A DNA stretch of 64,000 bases from assembly GCA_029747015.1 (NCBI GenBank), contig JAKOGI010000083.1, positions 121,001-185,000 on the forward strand, in the 5' to 3' direction. This DNA comes from Carnegiea gigantea (Eukaryota > Streptophyta > Magnoliopsida > Caryophyllales > Cactaceae). Each line of letters begins with the position of its first letter. The stretch's first letter is position 1. Both the position numbers and the translations under genes were made by a program. Of the stretch, positions 36,201-47,530 are shown piece by piece. Below the pieces are notes generated by a model, which did no database searches, was not told where the DNA came from, and worked only from the letters and a program-made list of their open reading frames with translations.

Positions 36201-37935
36201 CTGGAATTCAATAACATGTATATCTACGGATGTAACGGATGAGTATAGGATAGGAGGATTAAAATAAATGCCAATAAATAAAACAATATTGAGATTTAAT
36301 AAAATGCTAAATACATGAACTGGGTAGATGACAACATTACCTGCAATAACTTTACCGAAAAGATTTTTCTCCTTGAAGTCTCGTTTTAGCTCTTTTAGCC
36401 TTAAGCGAAATACTCGAGCAATAATGTCTGGCCGGTAATTTGCATATTGGCCTGGTTGTTGTGCTAGAGCTTCTTGAATTTCCGACCAATTAGGATTGCA
36501 GGTGAATGTGATAAAAAAATCTGGATAACCCATTTGATTGCAGATGGCCATTGCATCCAAAAAATGTTGTCTCATATAGCGTGGCCCACCTGTGAATGAT
36601 GCAGGTAGTATTAACCTTTTTCCCACTGCATGAGCATCATTTTCACCAGCAGTAACAGCATCTTGCAAGCCGCTGTATAATTCTGCTCGCAATGTGCTTT
36701 GGTGATTTTTGATATATAATAACCTCCAAGCCTCAATTGCAGCATAACAATTCACAATAAATTGAAGGAACAATCTGCCGCATCGAAGCAAAATGTTTCC
36801 TTCGTCGAGCCTATATTATATGAGGAAGGCATAAAATTCTCTCATTGTCACCATTGCTCGATTACTGCTTGATCCCCCCATACATTGAATGTAAGCTGAC
36901 CAACCATCCGTTCCATAAGGAAATAGGAGTGGGTATTGAAGGGGCATATACGATGGTTGCGTTTCATATACTCGTTGTAAATTTCCACCGATTTTTCGAA
37001 CAATAATATCTCGATGCTCTTCACCTCCAACGTCACTACCGACTATGAGAGCTGCAACTTCATCCGCAGTGGGTAGTGTATATTGTCTTCCAGGTCGTGC
37101 TTTAATAATGCGAATACTTAAATTAATCACATTATCCGCCTCGAAGATATCACGTGCATTGTGAAAAACCTTCACATAAGGGTTCACAGCATCAAGCATA
37201 TGTTGTAAAGCCTGTAATATTTCCTCATCAACTCCACGCACACTCTGTTGATCATTTAAAGCCCGACATCTATTTCGCACTTCGTCATGTGTGTCATAGA
37301 TATATAGCTGACCAAATTTTGGTCGCTGTCCTTCTGAAGGGAGTAATGAACCAATTCGGTGGTAATTATTTCCACTTATTCTGAAGGAGTAAGGACCATG
37401 CCCATCCATTACAGAGTGGTCGATAGCTCCACCCATTGATGTGAATGATAACATGGAGTTATACATTCTTATGTTATCAAGAAAATTAGGTTGATTCAAC
37501 AATGTGTTTAGCACTGGAGGAGGTGGGGGCAGTGGCGGCAACATAACACGTCCACTTTGACAACATATCATGAATTGAGGTTGTGACACACTACTTCTTG
37601 CAACTCTCTCATCCAACCACATGGTTGCTCGACAATGGCCACAAGAAACCAAAGTTCCCGTGAAATTCAAACGGTTGAAGAACCTTCTTCCAGGTAGAGT
37701 GCTACGTGCAATTGCTAGTTGAATTTCTCTAGATTGTGACTGATAGCGTTCGCGTTCCGTAATGAATTGCGATTGTGTGTGATCTGGATTGCACCGAGTA
37801 AATAGCCTCCATCTTGCGTTTTGTCGAGCAAGTCTGGCTCGAAGCCTATTTACAGTGCTCTCACCACTTCCACTTGGAGTTTCCAGCACTACTTCAGGAA
37901 AATTATGTGCTTTATTAGGTAAAAGTTCATCATTT
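33278..37935 (-). pseudogene. Helitron Rep/helicase (RepHel), interrupted
   Basis: N-terminal segment (37889-36816) has LRARLARQNARWRLFTR, a zinc-finger-like CGHCRATMWLDE and MPLQYPLLFPYGTDGW. The Rep domain (36791-35574) has GSPRYM-like GGPRYMRQHF, FITFTCNPNW, the HUH histidines in EFQKRGLPHAHILL and the paired tyrosines in YLHKYMHKG. The helicase (35188-33278) has GSGGTGKT (Walker A), IIWDEAPM (motif II), GGDFRQILPV, INKSQGQTL and VAISRV, as in PIF1-family helicases. Breaks: TAA near 36816, one frameshift near 35634, TAA near 35610, and TGA at Arg positions near 35190 and 34163. No ATG is seen at the N-terminus. Rep nicks and joins DNA; the helicase unwinds it. Confidence 0.93.
36224..36340 (-). 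other. Intron in the Helitron Rep domain (117 bp)
   Basis: On the minus strand GTAATGTTG follows TTATTGCAG, and the segment ends CCGTAG before ATATACATG. Removal joins ...GKVIA to DIHVIEFQKRG, the expected Rep text. The length is a multiple of three and has no stop, so an unspliced message would read through with 39 extra residues. Confidence 0.8.
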
Positions 37936-38035
37936 TATTATTCAGTGACGTAGATATAGTTACATAGCTAGACTATTTAATGACATATTTTTCCCTATAC
38001 AATATGATTGTGTACAGATTTTAGACGGAATTTCA

Positions 38036-38660
38036 GGGTTGTCACAAATTTTGACAATGTGAAGGGTGTTTTTAATTTACTTGGTTTGTACATGTATCTA
38101 ACTATTTGGGAAAATGTGACTCCCAACTTATGATTGTGTATTGAAGTTTCCTCGATTTCATGCACTTTTAGGTTCTATTGTGTTGTACATTATTTTTGGT
38201 GTATTTAATATTTAGGAAATGAGCTACACATAATGCTGAGAATTTGATGGAAAATGTGTATTGGAGGATAAAACCAAAGGGAAATTAGACTACCTTTTGT
38301 TTAACAAAGGACTTATTATTCATTGAAAAACTTTTAGGAGTGTCACAAAGTTTGATAATGTAAATGGTGTATTTAATTTGATTGGTATGTGAATGTATGT
38401 CATTATTTGTCAAAATATGACTCTCATAGTATGATTTTGTATGGAGTTTCCCCCGATTTCATGCTCTTTTACGTTCCATTGAGTTGTACATTATGTTTTG
38501 TATATATAATATTTAGGGAATGAACTATGCAACTTGTTGAGAATACTGCCTCTTGTTTCACAAATGACTTATTATTCATTGAAGGAATTTCAGAAGTGTC
38601 GCAAAGTTTGATAATGTAAAGGGTGTATTTAATTTGCTTGATATGTTAGTATAAATAACG
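38036..38660. repeat. Tandem repeat, about 260-300 bp, inside the Helitron
   Basis: A segment with GTGTCACAAAGTTTGATAAT followed by GGTGTATTTAATTTG starts near 38036, 38337 and 38594. The last copy is partial. It is noncoding. Confidence 0.8.
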
Positions 38661-39789
38661 TAAGTAAACAATTTCTAATATCCAAATACGTGGTATAGTT
38701 ATTATGTACATATATTATTTATATTAAGTACAGTAATGACTATTTATATACATATATTATTTACATCGTAAATCTTACGATAATGTTTGTACGTGGAATT
38801 ATTATTCTCTACAATGTTGACTTTTAGGTTTTCCATCTTAACCAAAGGTACATATAGTATGTATATCGAATCTTGGTTTTAATTTATGTGGAGATGTACA
38901 CAATGGGTAATCTGTATAGACGGGTGGAAGTTCTCGTGCCAATATCGATGTCTTTCTTATGACGCATACCATACATCATATATTGTAACAAATTTGTGCA
39001 TAATAGTACCCAGAATATAAACAAACAATATGTGCATATTATTTCCACAAGGAAATTAAAAAGCAATAGAATAGAAACAAAAAATGATATGCGAACGTAA
39101 TGAATAGAGTAGTATGACACACTGACCTCAACAAATACCAATATCAAGGGCAAGCCTGCAAGAAATGACTACAAATGAAGAAGAGGCAAGAAAATTAGTT
39201 GGCTAGCTTATTCTTTATTGGGAGTAGACTATAGATTAAGAATTAGAACCGAACATCTTATAGTGGAATAGTTTGGGTACGTAATCGATGATTTGCTGCA
39301 ATGTCTCTTATGATGTATGGATTGAGGTTATGACACATAAAAAATAGAAAATGTAATTATAAACCAAAAATGGGAAATTCTAGATGTATTCACATTTGAA
39401 GGACAAAGTACTGCACATGCAAAGTTGTAGAATTTGGAAGTGTTTAGTGGTAATCACTAAGCTATTTATTCAAAATGTTAGACCCCACCATGCGTAGAAT
39501 TTTCTCTTGAGAAAGAAATGAATGAAAATTATGCCTTTTCAATGGGAAAACTGTGTATTACATAATCACAAATGATTTTATAAATTGTCAACCACATAAA
39601 TAATAATGAGACCCTTGGATTCTCATGCCGTGCATTCAATGTAGGAACCACATGAATTTGTAGAAGTGTCAGGTAACCTTACTAATCTACCATTGTTAGA
39701 AGAGGTTGCCTTGTGCGATAATAAAAAAAACAATGAAGTGCACTTAGATCACCATGCCTAAAATGGAAACCAATGTTAAAAAAGGCATT

Positions 39790-39793
<4 letters not shown>

Positions 39794-39845
<52 letters not shown>

Positions 39846-39850
39846 CTATG

Positions 39851-39913
<63 letters not shown>
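39794..39913. repeat. (AT)n microsatellite
   Basis: Two AT runs (39794-39843 and 39855-39913) are separated by TTCTATGTATG. Confidence 0.97.
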
Positions 39914-39918
<5 letters not shown>

Positions 39919-40115
39919 ACGTAATAATCGAATCCTTGTAGACATAATTGACTCGTTGAAAAGATGACACAACTTCATTGACTCATGCAATTCCCATGCC
40001 ATATTGACTCATGTAGCATGACAATGCATAAGATTATATAAGTTGACATACCAAATGAAACTAAACCATAATTGATATTGCTCTTGCACAAAAACCAAAA
40101 ATCCCTATAACTTAG

Positions 40116-41050
40116 TAAGAACAATACTAAAAACTTTTTCCCCAGTTGTGCATTTAGCAAAAAGAAGCGATTTTGTTGATTAATATCTATAGCCCAACAA
40201 CCAATTACTATTTCTCCTTAAGACATAAACTTTCCTCCAAACCGAGCAAGACACTTAAACTTCATCATGTAAAATAAAAATTTCCCCATAACTTAGTAAG
40301 TACAATACTAAAAACTATTTCCACATATGTACATTTAGCACAAAGAAGCCATGTCGTTGGTTAATATCTATAGCCCAGCAACCAATTACTATTTCTCCTT
40401 GGGACCAAAAATTTTCTCCAAACCGAGCAAGAGACTTGAGCTTCATGTTGTAAAATAAAAATTAGAAAAGTTAGAGAACAAATGATAATTCGTTGGAATG
40501 CCTCGCACAATAATTTAGCTTTTTTTTTTGAAAAAGAACATTTTATAGACCCTTTATGTTGGAATAAAAATTAAAAAAGTTAGAGAACAAATGATAATTC
40601 ATTGGAATGCCTCGTACAATAATCTAGCTATTTTAAAAAAAGAAGTCGCTTTTTTTTTAAAAAAAATACAGAACATTTGATAGACCCTTCATGTTGGAAT
40701 AAAAATTTAAAAAGTTAGAGAACAAATGATAATTCGTTGGAATGCCTCGTACAATAATCTAGCTATTTTAAAAAAAGAAGTCGCTTTTTTTAAAAAAAAA
40801 AAATACAGAACATTTGATAGACCCTTCATGTTGGAATAAAAATTAAAAAAGTTAGAGAACAAATGATAATTCATTGGAATGCCTCGTACAATAATCTAGC
40901 TATTTTAAAAAAAAGAAGAACATTTTGTAGACCCAACAAAGAAGCCCTTTTGTTGGCTAATATCTATAGCCCAACAACCAATTAGTACTCCCCCGTGGGA
41001 CAAAAATTTTCTCCAAACCGAGCAAGAGACTTAAACTTCATGCTGTAAAG
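40116..41050. repeat. Compound tandem repeats inside the Helitron
   Basis: One unit with TATAGCCCAACAACCAATTA and CCAAACCGAGCAAGA occurs near 40185, 40370 and 40965. A second unit with GTTAGAGAACAAATGATAAT and GGAATGCCTCG occurs four times near 40468, 40576, 40717 and 40850. Noncoding local duplications. Confidence 0.85.
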
Positions 41051-41394
41051 TAATTACGTGTCATTATATATTTATAATTTATGTAATAAATGACAATTAC
41101 TTCCTTGATCATTTGGATCTTTCACTACACTGTACTCATAAGAGATTTTTTGTTACATTATTTATTTTCTTTATAACGTAAACGGTACTATAACCAATTA
41201 CCTCTCTAATCAATTAGATGTTTAGCCAAAATAACAACACCATAGTACGTACACACTAATTTCATTTTCATCTAAAAGTTTAACTTGGTTCATTGCACAA
41301 AGAATACAATGGTTAGGTCTTCGATTAATTCAATATTCACAAAATTAGTCCCAAGTATTTTTGTTGATAAGGAAAAAGGGAACAATAAATAGGC

Positions 41395-41505
41395 ATTTCA
41401 TGACATATACTATGCAAATAATGAATCGGTAGCCATTGTAGACATAGTTAATATTATAATTTAGGAAAGATGATAGAATAATCAATGAAAAACATAAATG
41501 GATAG
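41395..41505 (-). repeat. Second copy of the Helitron 3' subterminal region
   Basis: GGCATTTCATGACATATAC followed by a CATTGTAGACATAGTTAATA stretch is nearly the same as 30776-30890, in the same orientation. Here the copy is not followed by the hairpin and CTAGT end. Confidence 0.85.
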
Positions 41506-42903
41506 CAACAGGTTAAAAGTTGGCGACCACAAGATAGCAAAACATACAACAATAATTAAGGACAACAGGCTTGTTATACATCATCAAATTTTGAAAGGAA
41601 TTTTAAAACTCTGAGATTCATATACGGGAGGTCAGTATGAATCAAGAAATAAAGTCCGACATTCATACAATGGCTAATTTTGTAATGAACAATTAAGTGA
41701 TTGATAATTAACATTCGGATAAATAATTATGAGTCAATGAAAATATAGCCGGAAGTCCATACTCAGAAGAGTACCAAATTGTGACCTCGTATTGGTGATA
41801 ATAGCGAGCTAGATGGATACGTTCAAGACATTGTAACATATAATTATATTCAAGAAGGGACGTGGGTTAGGCACACCATGCAAAAAACTATTTTATATAA
41901 ATATGATTAGGTATAATGGTACATAGTTAAGTACTCAGCTGAATGGTCCCACTAATGAATTTTTTTTTTTTTTTTTTGTGGTCTGGGTTAGACACGCCAA
42001 CTGGGCCAACAATCCACACAGCTTTCGAATAGTCATCGTTTCAATATTGTCTACTTGGTGATTGATTGCTTTGGGAGTATTTGGCAAACAATTTTTTGAA
42101 GAACTTTTTACCCAAAAAAAACTTTTTTGATCAAAATTAAGTATTAGACCAAGTGATTACAAATAAATTGTTATTGACTGGATAATAATATGGGGTTTTT
42201 AGAGAGAAAGAGAGAGAATTTTGGAATGAATTAAGTTGCTAAACCAATCGAATCCCAATTAGGAGGAGAGATGGAGAGGCGGGATTGATTCTTTAGCGAT
42301 GATTGATAGGGAAATATGGCAAAAAAATTGGACAGATGAATATATTGACTACGAATCAATCACACCAATAAACTCTTTCTATCTCAGCCACTGCTTTTTT
42401 TTTTTTTTTTTTCATACCCTTGTCCTCTCCAAATTGAATAACAATATGAGAGATCTTTGGAATTAGCTTTTTGCCATGATCAGAAAGTCTCAACTATCTG
42501 AAATCAAGGCATATCCAACACATTTTTTCACCGAAAACCCTCAAAAAACTCAAAAAGACAGGCAAATTCAGAGTGTCTGGTAAACCCAGAAACCTCCATT
42601 TTTTCTTCAAACCCAAAAAAACCCAGAAACAGAACAAACTAATTGTTTTGCCGAGAAATCAAAGTCTGGTTATTTACTTACCAATAAGAACTAAAGGGAT
42701 TAAAATGAAGATGAAAAGTCGTGAAGCAGAAATAAAATGCAGCAAAGTTAGTTATTTTATAGACCGAGAAATTTGGGTTGCAGGTAAAAAAATAATCCCA
42801 GCATTGAACCACCTGAATCATAACTCATACGTTGATTTTTGTTAATTTTTTTGAAATTATTTTGTTTAATAAATTACTAATGTATTTAGAGAGACACAGT
42901 GAA

Positions 42904-43500
42904 CCGCTTTGAATGATTGAATCAGCTGCCATTCTTCATTCATGACAAAAAAAACATACTACACCAGGAAGTAAACATACTAAGTGCTTCAACATAAGAT
43001 TTTCAGTAATTAGATATCCTACATTTTGCAAATGCTCAAGCAACCCAATCCCCCCAACCCCCTAAAGGGGGGAAAAAAAAAAGAAAAGGTGAAGAGAGAG
43101 AAAGAGTAAACTGCTTTGAATGATTGAATCAGCTACCATTCTTCATTCATGACAAAAAAAACATACTACACCAGGAAGTAAACATACTAAGGGCTTGAAC
43201 ATCAGATTTTCAGTAATTAGATATCCTACATTCTACAAATGCTCAAGCAACCCAATTCCCCCCCCCCGCGCAATTCCTAAAGGGGGGAAAAAAGGTGAAG
43301 AGAGTGAAAGAGTAAACTGCTTTGAATGATTGAATCAGCTACCATTCTTCATTCATGACAAAAAAACATACTACACCAGGAAGTAAACATACTGAGTGCT
43401 TCAACATCAGATTTTCAGTAATTAGATATCCTACATTCTGCAAATGCTCAAGCAACCCAATTCCCCCCCAACCCCCTAAAGGGGGAAAAAAAAAAAAGAA
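42904..43500. repeat. Tandem repeat, 206-207 bp, three copies
   Basis: Copies start at 42904, 43111 and 43317 with C(T/C)GCTTTGAATGATTGAA and include CTACACCAGGAAGTAAACAT. Spacings are 207 and 206. Poly-C/poly-A tracts inside vary in length. Confidence 0.92.
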
Positions 43501-43557
43501 AAGGTGGCCCATTTCCGTCAGAAGGCAATAAATTGAATGCAACAAATGACCAGTTCC

Positions 43558-43705
43558 CTCAAAAGATCAAACCCAGAATCAAGAAATCAGAGAATTAATC
43601 AAATCAAATAATCAACATCAGAAGCCAGAACTCAAAAGATCAAACCCAGAATCAAGAAATCACAGAATTAATCAAATCAAATAATCAACATCAGAAGCCA
43701 GAAGC
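43558..43705. repeat. Tandem duplication, 73 bp, two copies
   Basis: CTCAAAAGATCAAACCCAGA starts at 43558 and again at 43631 and continues the same for about 70 bases. Confidence 0.9.
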
Positions 43706-43739
43706 ATCAAACAAAACCCCCTCCCAATAGGGTTTTACA

Positions 43740-43955
43740 TCAATAATTAGCCTGGTGGGAATAGACAACAAATTCTGAAAATCCAATACCTAATGTTGGA
43801 GGAGATTGAGGTGGAAATACAGGTTCCGAAAGATTAGCTCCAATATATCCTGCAACAGTAATGATCGAAGTTGGCAAATTGACCCAGGAAGATCCAAAAA
43901 TTTTAAAATGATTGCCAATGCATAAATCCAAAGGTGTAAGTTTTTTCAATGGCAT
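43740..43955 (-). CDS. Hypothetical 71-codon frame in the Helitron 5' region
   Basis: An ATG-started minus-strand frame reads MPLKKLTPLDLCIGNHFK and later VFPPQSPPTLGIGF. I do not recognise the protein. It lies near the Helitron 5' end and upstream of RepHel, so it could be a first exon, a captured host fragment, or chance. A TTGCAG that could be a splice acceptor lies inside it. Evidence for translation is weak. Confidence 0.2.
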   Translation of the reverse strand: MPLKKLTPLDLCIGNHFKIFGSSWVNLPTSIITVAGYIGANLSEPVFPPQSPPTLGIGFSEFVVYSHQANY

Positions 43956-44199
43956 TATGTGTACCTAGGAAGATCAGAACGCTTCGAAAATATGTGTTCA
44001 CCAACCAAATTGGTGGGTTGCATACGGTGTAGGAGAGGGAAGAGGGTGTTGTGAGATATGTGTGTGACTCGGGGAATTGACAGTCTGGTGAGAGTCAAAA
44101 ACAATGCCATTCAAAGGGTAAACGTGAGCAGCGAGTTAGTTTTTTGTGGGCGATGTGGGCGGCAAGTTTGTAGGTGCGTAGGAGTCGGGCGGATATAAT

Positions 44200-44525
44200 A
44201 TCAGATTTATTTTTCAAAAAAAAAAATATTCAAGCCCTTATTATGTTGAACCTCAGTAAAAAAAAAAAAAATGAAAACCCTCGTCAGGTCAGTTTTAGAT
44301 TTCACATATTGAAGTTGTTAGGAATCCAAACAGATAAAAATAAAAGGAATCCTTACCTTGGCCCAGATTTATTTTTGAAAAAAAATAAATTCAAGCCTTT
44401 ATTATGTTCAACCTCAAAAAAAAAAAAAAAAAAAAAACCCTCGTCAGGTCATTTTTAGATTTCACATATTGAAGTTGTTAGGAATCCAAACAGATAAAAA
44501 TAAAGGAATCCTTACCTTGACTCGT
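44200..44525. repeat. Tandem duplication, about 165-175 bp, two copies
   Basis: Both copies carry ATTCAAGCC(C/T)TTATTATGTT, an A-run, CCCTCGTCAGGTCA and GGAATCCAAACAGATAAAAA. The A-runs differ in length. Confidence 0.88.
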
Positions 44526-44529
44526 CGTC

Positions 44530-44760
44530 CCTCTTGTCCTTTATATCCGGCTATCTGGCCCCCCAACCTCGGCCTTGAGCCTGAGAAACCGGGTGCTTGC
44601 TCTTACATGGCGGTGGTGACCGATGGACGTTCCTTGGTTGGGGTGTGGCTAACGGTCGGTGCCCGATCCGGTGGCACCACCATTTTCACAGCTGCAGACC
44701 GTTTCTATGCCCTTCATTGGCAGATCCGGGATGTTCTACTATGGATCTGGAAATCACACA
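44530..44760. other. GC-rich island in the Helitron 5' region
   Basis: A 230-base block clearly richer in G and C than its surroundings, with an open plus-strand frame (44469-44768) that shows no known domain. Helitrons often capture host gene pieces, so a captured exon is possible. Not recognised. Confidence 0.3.
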
Positions 44761-45460
44761 AACATTAGACTCCATAATAAGAAAAGAGCGAAAATCCACA
44801 AAGGGGATGAATAACTATTAACAAAAACCCAGAAATCAACTATATATTAATGAAAGGTATAAAAGAAAGAGGGGCAATTGTTGGTTGAAATCTGGGGTTC
44901 ACAGATTCATCATGCTTTGGGTCACGCTTCACAGTTTTGCCGAATTGAGTTGCGATTTGATTGAATATGGTTCAATACCAGTGATATGGAGAAGAGAGAG
45001 TAACAGGGACGAGGAGGGCGGCTATCTGAGTAGGTGAGGACAGCTAGAGGGGCAGGGGAGGAGAGAGAATAGGGTGGCTCTGGATTTGTTGTTAGAACAG
45101 TGAGGAAGATAGAGGGGCAGGGGTAGAGGGGGGGGAGAGAGAGAGGAAGTTATGTGGGTGGAAAGTTCTGGGAAGGTGAGGGCATGGGAAATAATGGAGC
45201 AGGAAAGACGTGTGTTCTGAGAAGGTGGGGACGTGGGAAGTGATGGAGGGGCAGGGGTAGAGAGAGAAGAAAAGATGTATGTATGTGGGTAGTAGGGGGT
45301 AATTGATCAGTGTAGAAGAATTATTTTTATATGTAGTGAAATTGTTAAAATCAATGGGTGTGATTTATTTTTAAGTAAATCAAACGGCTGAAAAGTTCAA
45401 ATCGCTGAGAAATTAGGAAAGAGTAGTTATTAAAAGATTGGCAGTATGTATTAGTATAGA

Positions 45461-46435
45461 TTATCAATTTAACGTCATAGTAGAGCCCCTCATGGATCTC
45501 CATAGACATTTCTTCAAAACTTTTGGTGACATTGTTTCAGGTAAGGTGGTGGATTTTCAAAATTAGTATAGTGAACTGACATACTCTAAGTGGTGAACTA
45601 AATTAAAAGATGCTGAGTCTTTAGGGTGGATGGGCAACCACATGGTGGAGGAGCACCAAAGGCATGAGAAGATAGGTGGTAGACAAGAATAAAAATTCCA
45701 AAAAGCAATCATGCTACTGTTTTCATGGTCGCCAAAATCGGAAAATGTCAACCAAGGTGTCAACAGAGCACAACGGCAACTCGAGGAAGTCTAGAGACAG
45801 GTTGGGTTCACGGGTAAGGCCACTCTGCAGGTGTAGTAAGGTAATGGGGCTGGGAGGAAAAGGTAAGTGTATTGCTAGATCGATGTGCTGCGTTGATACT
45901 GGCTAAGAGAATAGCATACAAATTAAGCTACTAACTTTTAACGTCGGCACTTGGATCAATTATCAATGGTCTAATTTAGCTCTCACTCTTCCTAATTATC
46001 ATACAACTCTTCTAACCTGGTATGCTCCCTATCTGTATATCACCATCATTGTCACCACCACTACTAACACTAGTGTAGGTTCTGCTCTGGCGAAGTTTCA
46101 GAATATTCAAATTTAGGCAACCTTATTGTTTCAAGTATTCATACTAGCTGAGAAATGCATCCCTATAGACCCCCAGAAAATGGATTTTTTAAAATTTTAT
46201 AGTGAAACCTTTAATTATTCATTTGAAAGGACATAAAATGTATTAAGATAGAGTAATAAAATAGCAACACCAACACCGGCCACCAATAATAACAATCACA
46301 ACAGCAGCAACAACAACCAACAACAATATAGTAGCATGAGAAAGGGAAGGATGCACAATGCAGAATAGATAAAACATAGAACAACTAATAGGCAACACCT
46401 AATTCATAATTCAAACATCATCAATGATCCATGAC
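45461..46435. other. Spacer without recognised features
   Basis: AT-rich DNA between the Helitron and a LINE scrap, with a CAA/CAAC-rich stretch near 46260-46330. No coding domain was seen. Confidence 0.5.
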
Positions 46436-46439
46436 TCTA

Positions 46440-46770
46440 TGGTCTAGGAGGGACAAAGTTCTAGCTTTGTAAGACCAGCGATGCTAATTCTAGATCGCCA
46501 AAAATCCTTATCTTGAGATACATCGCGTAGAAATTGCAAGTAAGCCATATCCATTTTCATCACCTTATTTTAACTTTTCTTTGGTCTCCATATATCTTTT
46601 TTCGCACGCAAAATCTCGATTGTATTAAACCTCTTTACAAGTGCATCAAAACCCCTTTACTTTGATTTACCTAAACCATCCAAATGTAGCTTCACTGATC
46701 TTACTCTCTGTTGGTCTCATAACCACCTTTTCTCTACTCATTTCATTCCTTATTCTACCTAGTCTAGTAT
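46440..46770 (-). mobile_element. LINE (non-LTR) 3' coding remnant
   Basis: Minus-strand translation near 46600-46440 gives DIWRPKKS, a stop, then MKMDMAYLQFLRDVSQDKDF and WRSRIS. This matches the C-terminal tail of plant LINE ORF2 (the usual form is GRPKKTW-EV-K-DM-L, a variable part, D-R-xW-R-x-I). Upstream, KISEATFGWFR fits the LRWFGHV segment. Heavily mutated and short. The family cannot be named. Confidence 0.5.
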
Positions 46771-46907
46771 GACCTTACATCCAGTGAGCCATCCTCATCT
46801 CCATGACCATTATACTCTGGACTTGAGTCTTTATAATTGGCCAACACTTTGAATAATACGACCAGGCAGGTTTGGCCACCATACAGTTATTCTTACATAC
46901 ATGCATA

Positions 46908-46952
46908 TGTGTGGGCGTGTGGGTGTGGGTGTGGGTGTGGGTGTGCATTTGT
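46908..46952. repeat. GTGTGG-rich simple repeat
   Basis: GTGTGGGCGTGTGGGTGTGG and similar units. A degenerate GT/GGGT satellite, not telomeric. Confidence 0.85.
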
Positions 46953-47208
46953 GTGGGAGAAAGAGACTCCCTAAACGTCGCATAGGATGTCGCATATATC
47001 ATCTTGCCATGTAGGTTTGAGGTGATTTAAAAAACTATATATTAATTCAATTAAATAAAATGACCATTTCTATCTCATGACCAAAAAAAAGGTGGTGAAG
47101 TTTATTCTTAATACAACTATGAAATTCTAAAAAAGTAAATAGTTTTATTTTAAGAGAACAATTTTGTTTTGGGGTAAAACTGAGGGACTATCATTAAATA
47201 AAGCATAG

Positions 47209-47236
47209 TTCTACAGAAAATGTTGCATCTAACCAC
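47209..47236 (-). repeat. CACTA terminal inverted repeat, left, mutated
   Basis: 28 bases ending CATCTAACCAC. The first two bases are TT instead of CA. They match 55248-55275 inverted at 21 of 28 positions. The lost end should weaken transposase recognition. Confidence 0.8.
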
Positions 47237-47530
47237 GCTTAAATTTGTCTCTTTCCACGCTTATATTGGTGGTAGAGCATATTCGCCACGCTTAAGGTAA
47301 GCGTGCATAGGGTATCAGTGGAAAAAAATTCGCCACGCTTAATAAGCGTGGCTGATTATGCACTACCCACACTTATATCCATGGAAGACTGCGTTATTTA
47401 CCACGCTTATATGTGCAGGTAGATGACCCTTGCTTGTATCCGTGGCTAGAGTATCCTTTGGGAGAAAAATCATTTTCACCACTCCATCGCTTATAAGCGT
47501 GGCGTTATGCATGTGATAGCTAACTTTCAA
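47237..47530. repeat. Subterminal repeats of the CACTA element, left side
   Basis: CCACGCTTA or close variants occur near 47257, 47288, 47334, 47369, 47400 and 47484 in both orientations. The pair at 47333-47351 is a perfect palindrome CCACGCTTAATAAGCGTGG. In En/Spm such subterminal repeats bind the accessory protein TNPA. Here binding is inferred from position only. Confidence 0.8.

Larger units (their letters stand above)
30735..45460 (-). mobile_element. Helitron, 14.7 kb, minus strand, decayed autonomous type
   Basis: Minus-strand 3' end CTAGT (plus 30735-30739) is followed by T and preceded by a hairpin CGTGC-ATA-GCACG (30748-30760). The minus-strand 5' end TCTATACTAATACATACTG starts at 45460 and is preceded by A. 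Insertion between A and T, the TC start, the CTRRT end and the terminal hairpin are Helitron hallmarks. Inside are a Rep/helicase gene and an RPA-like gene, both minus strand. Helitrons move by rolling-circle replication. The 3' end is firm; the 5' end is less so, since 7.5 kb of repeat-rich DNA lies upstream of Rep and a copy of the 3' subterminal region sits at 41395. The unit could be two related Helitrons. Confidence 0.8.

Noticed and set aside
39776..39970. Ile/Tyr-repeat protein
   Set aside because: A translation of an (AT)n microsatellite.
42573..42845. 90-codon plus-strand frame in the Helitron
   Set aside because: Lysine-rich, no domain, opposite to the element's genes; likely chance.
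43042..43500. A/T/C homopolymer hairpins as CRISPR-like spaced repeats
   Set aside because: Three 206-bp tandem copies with variable poly-C/poly-A; no short repeat-spacer pattern, and this is a plant genome.
46908..46952. GGGTGT-like units as an interstitial telomere
   Set aside because: Units are GTGTGG/GTGGGT, not TTTAGGG; a simple GT-rich repeat explains them.
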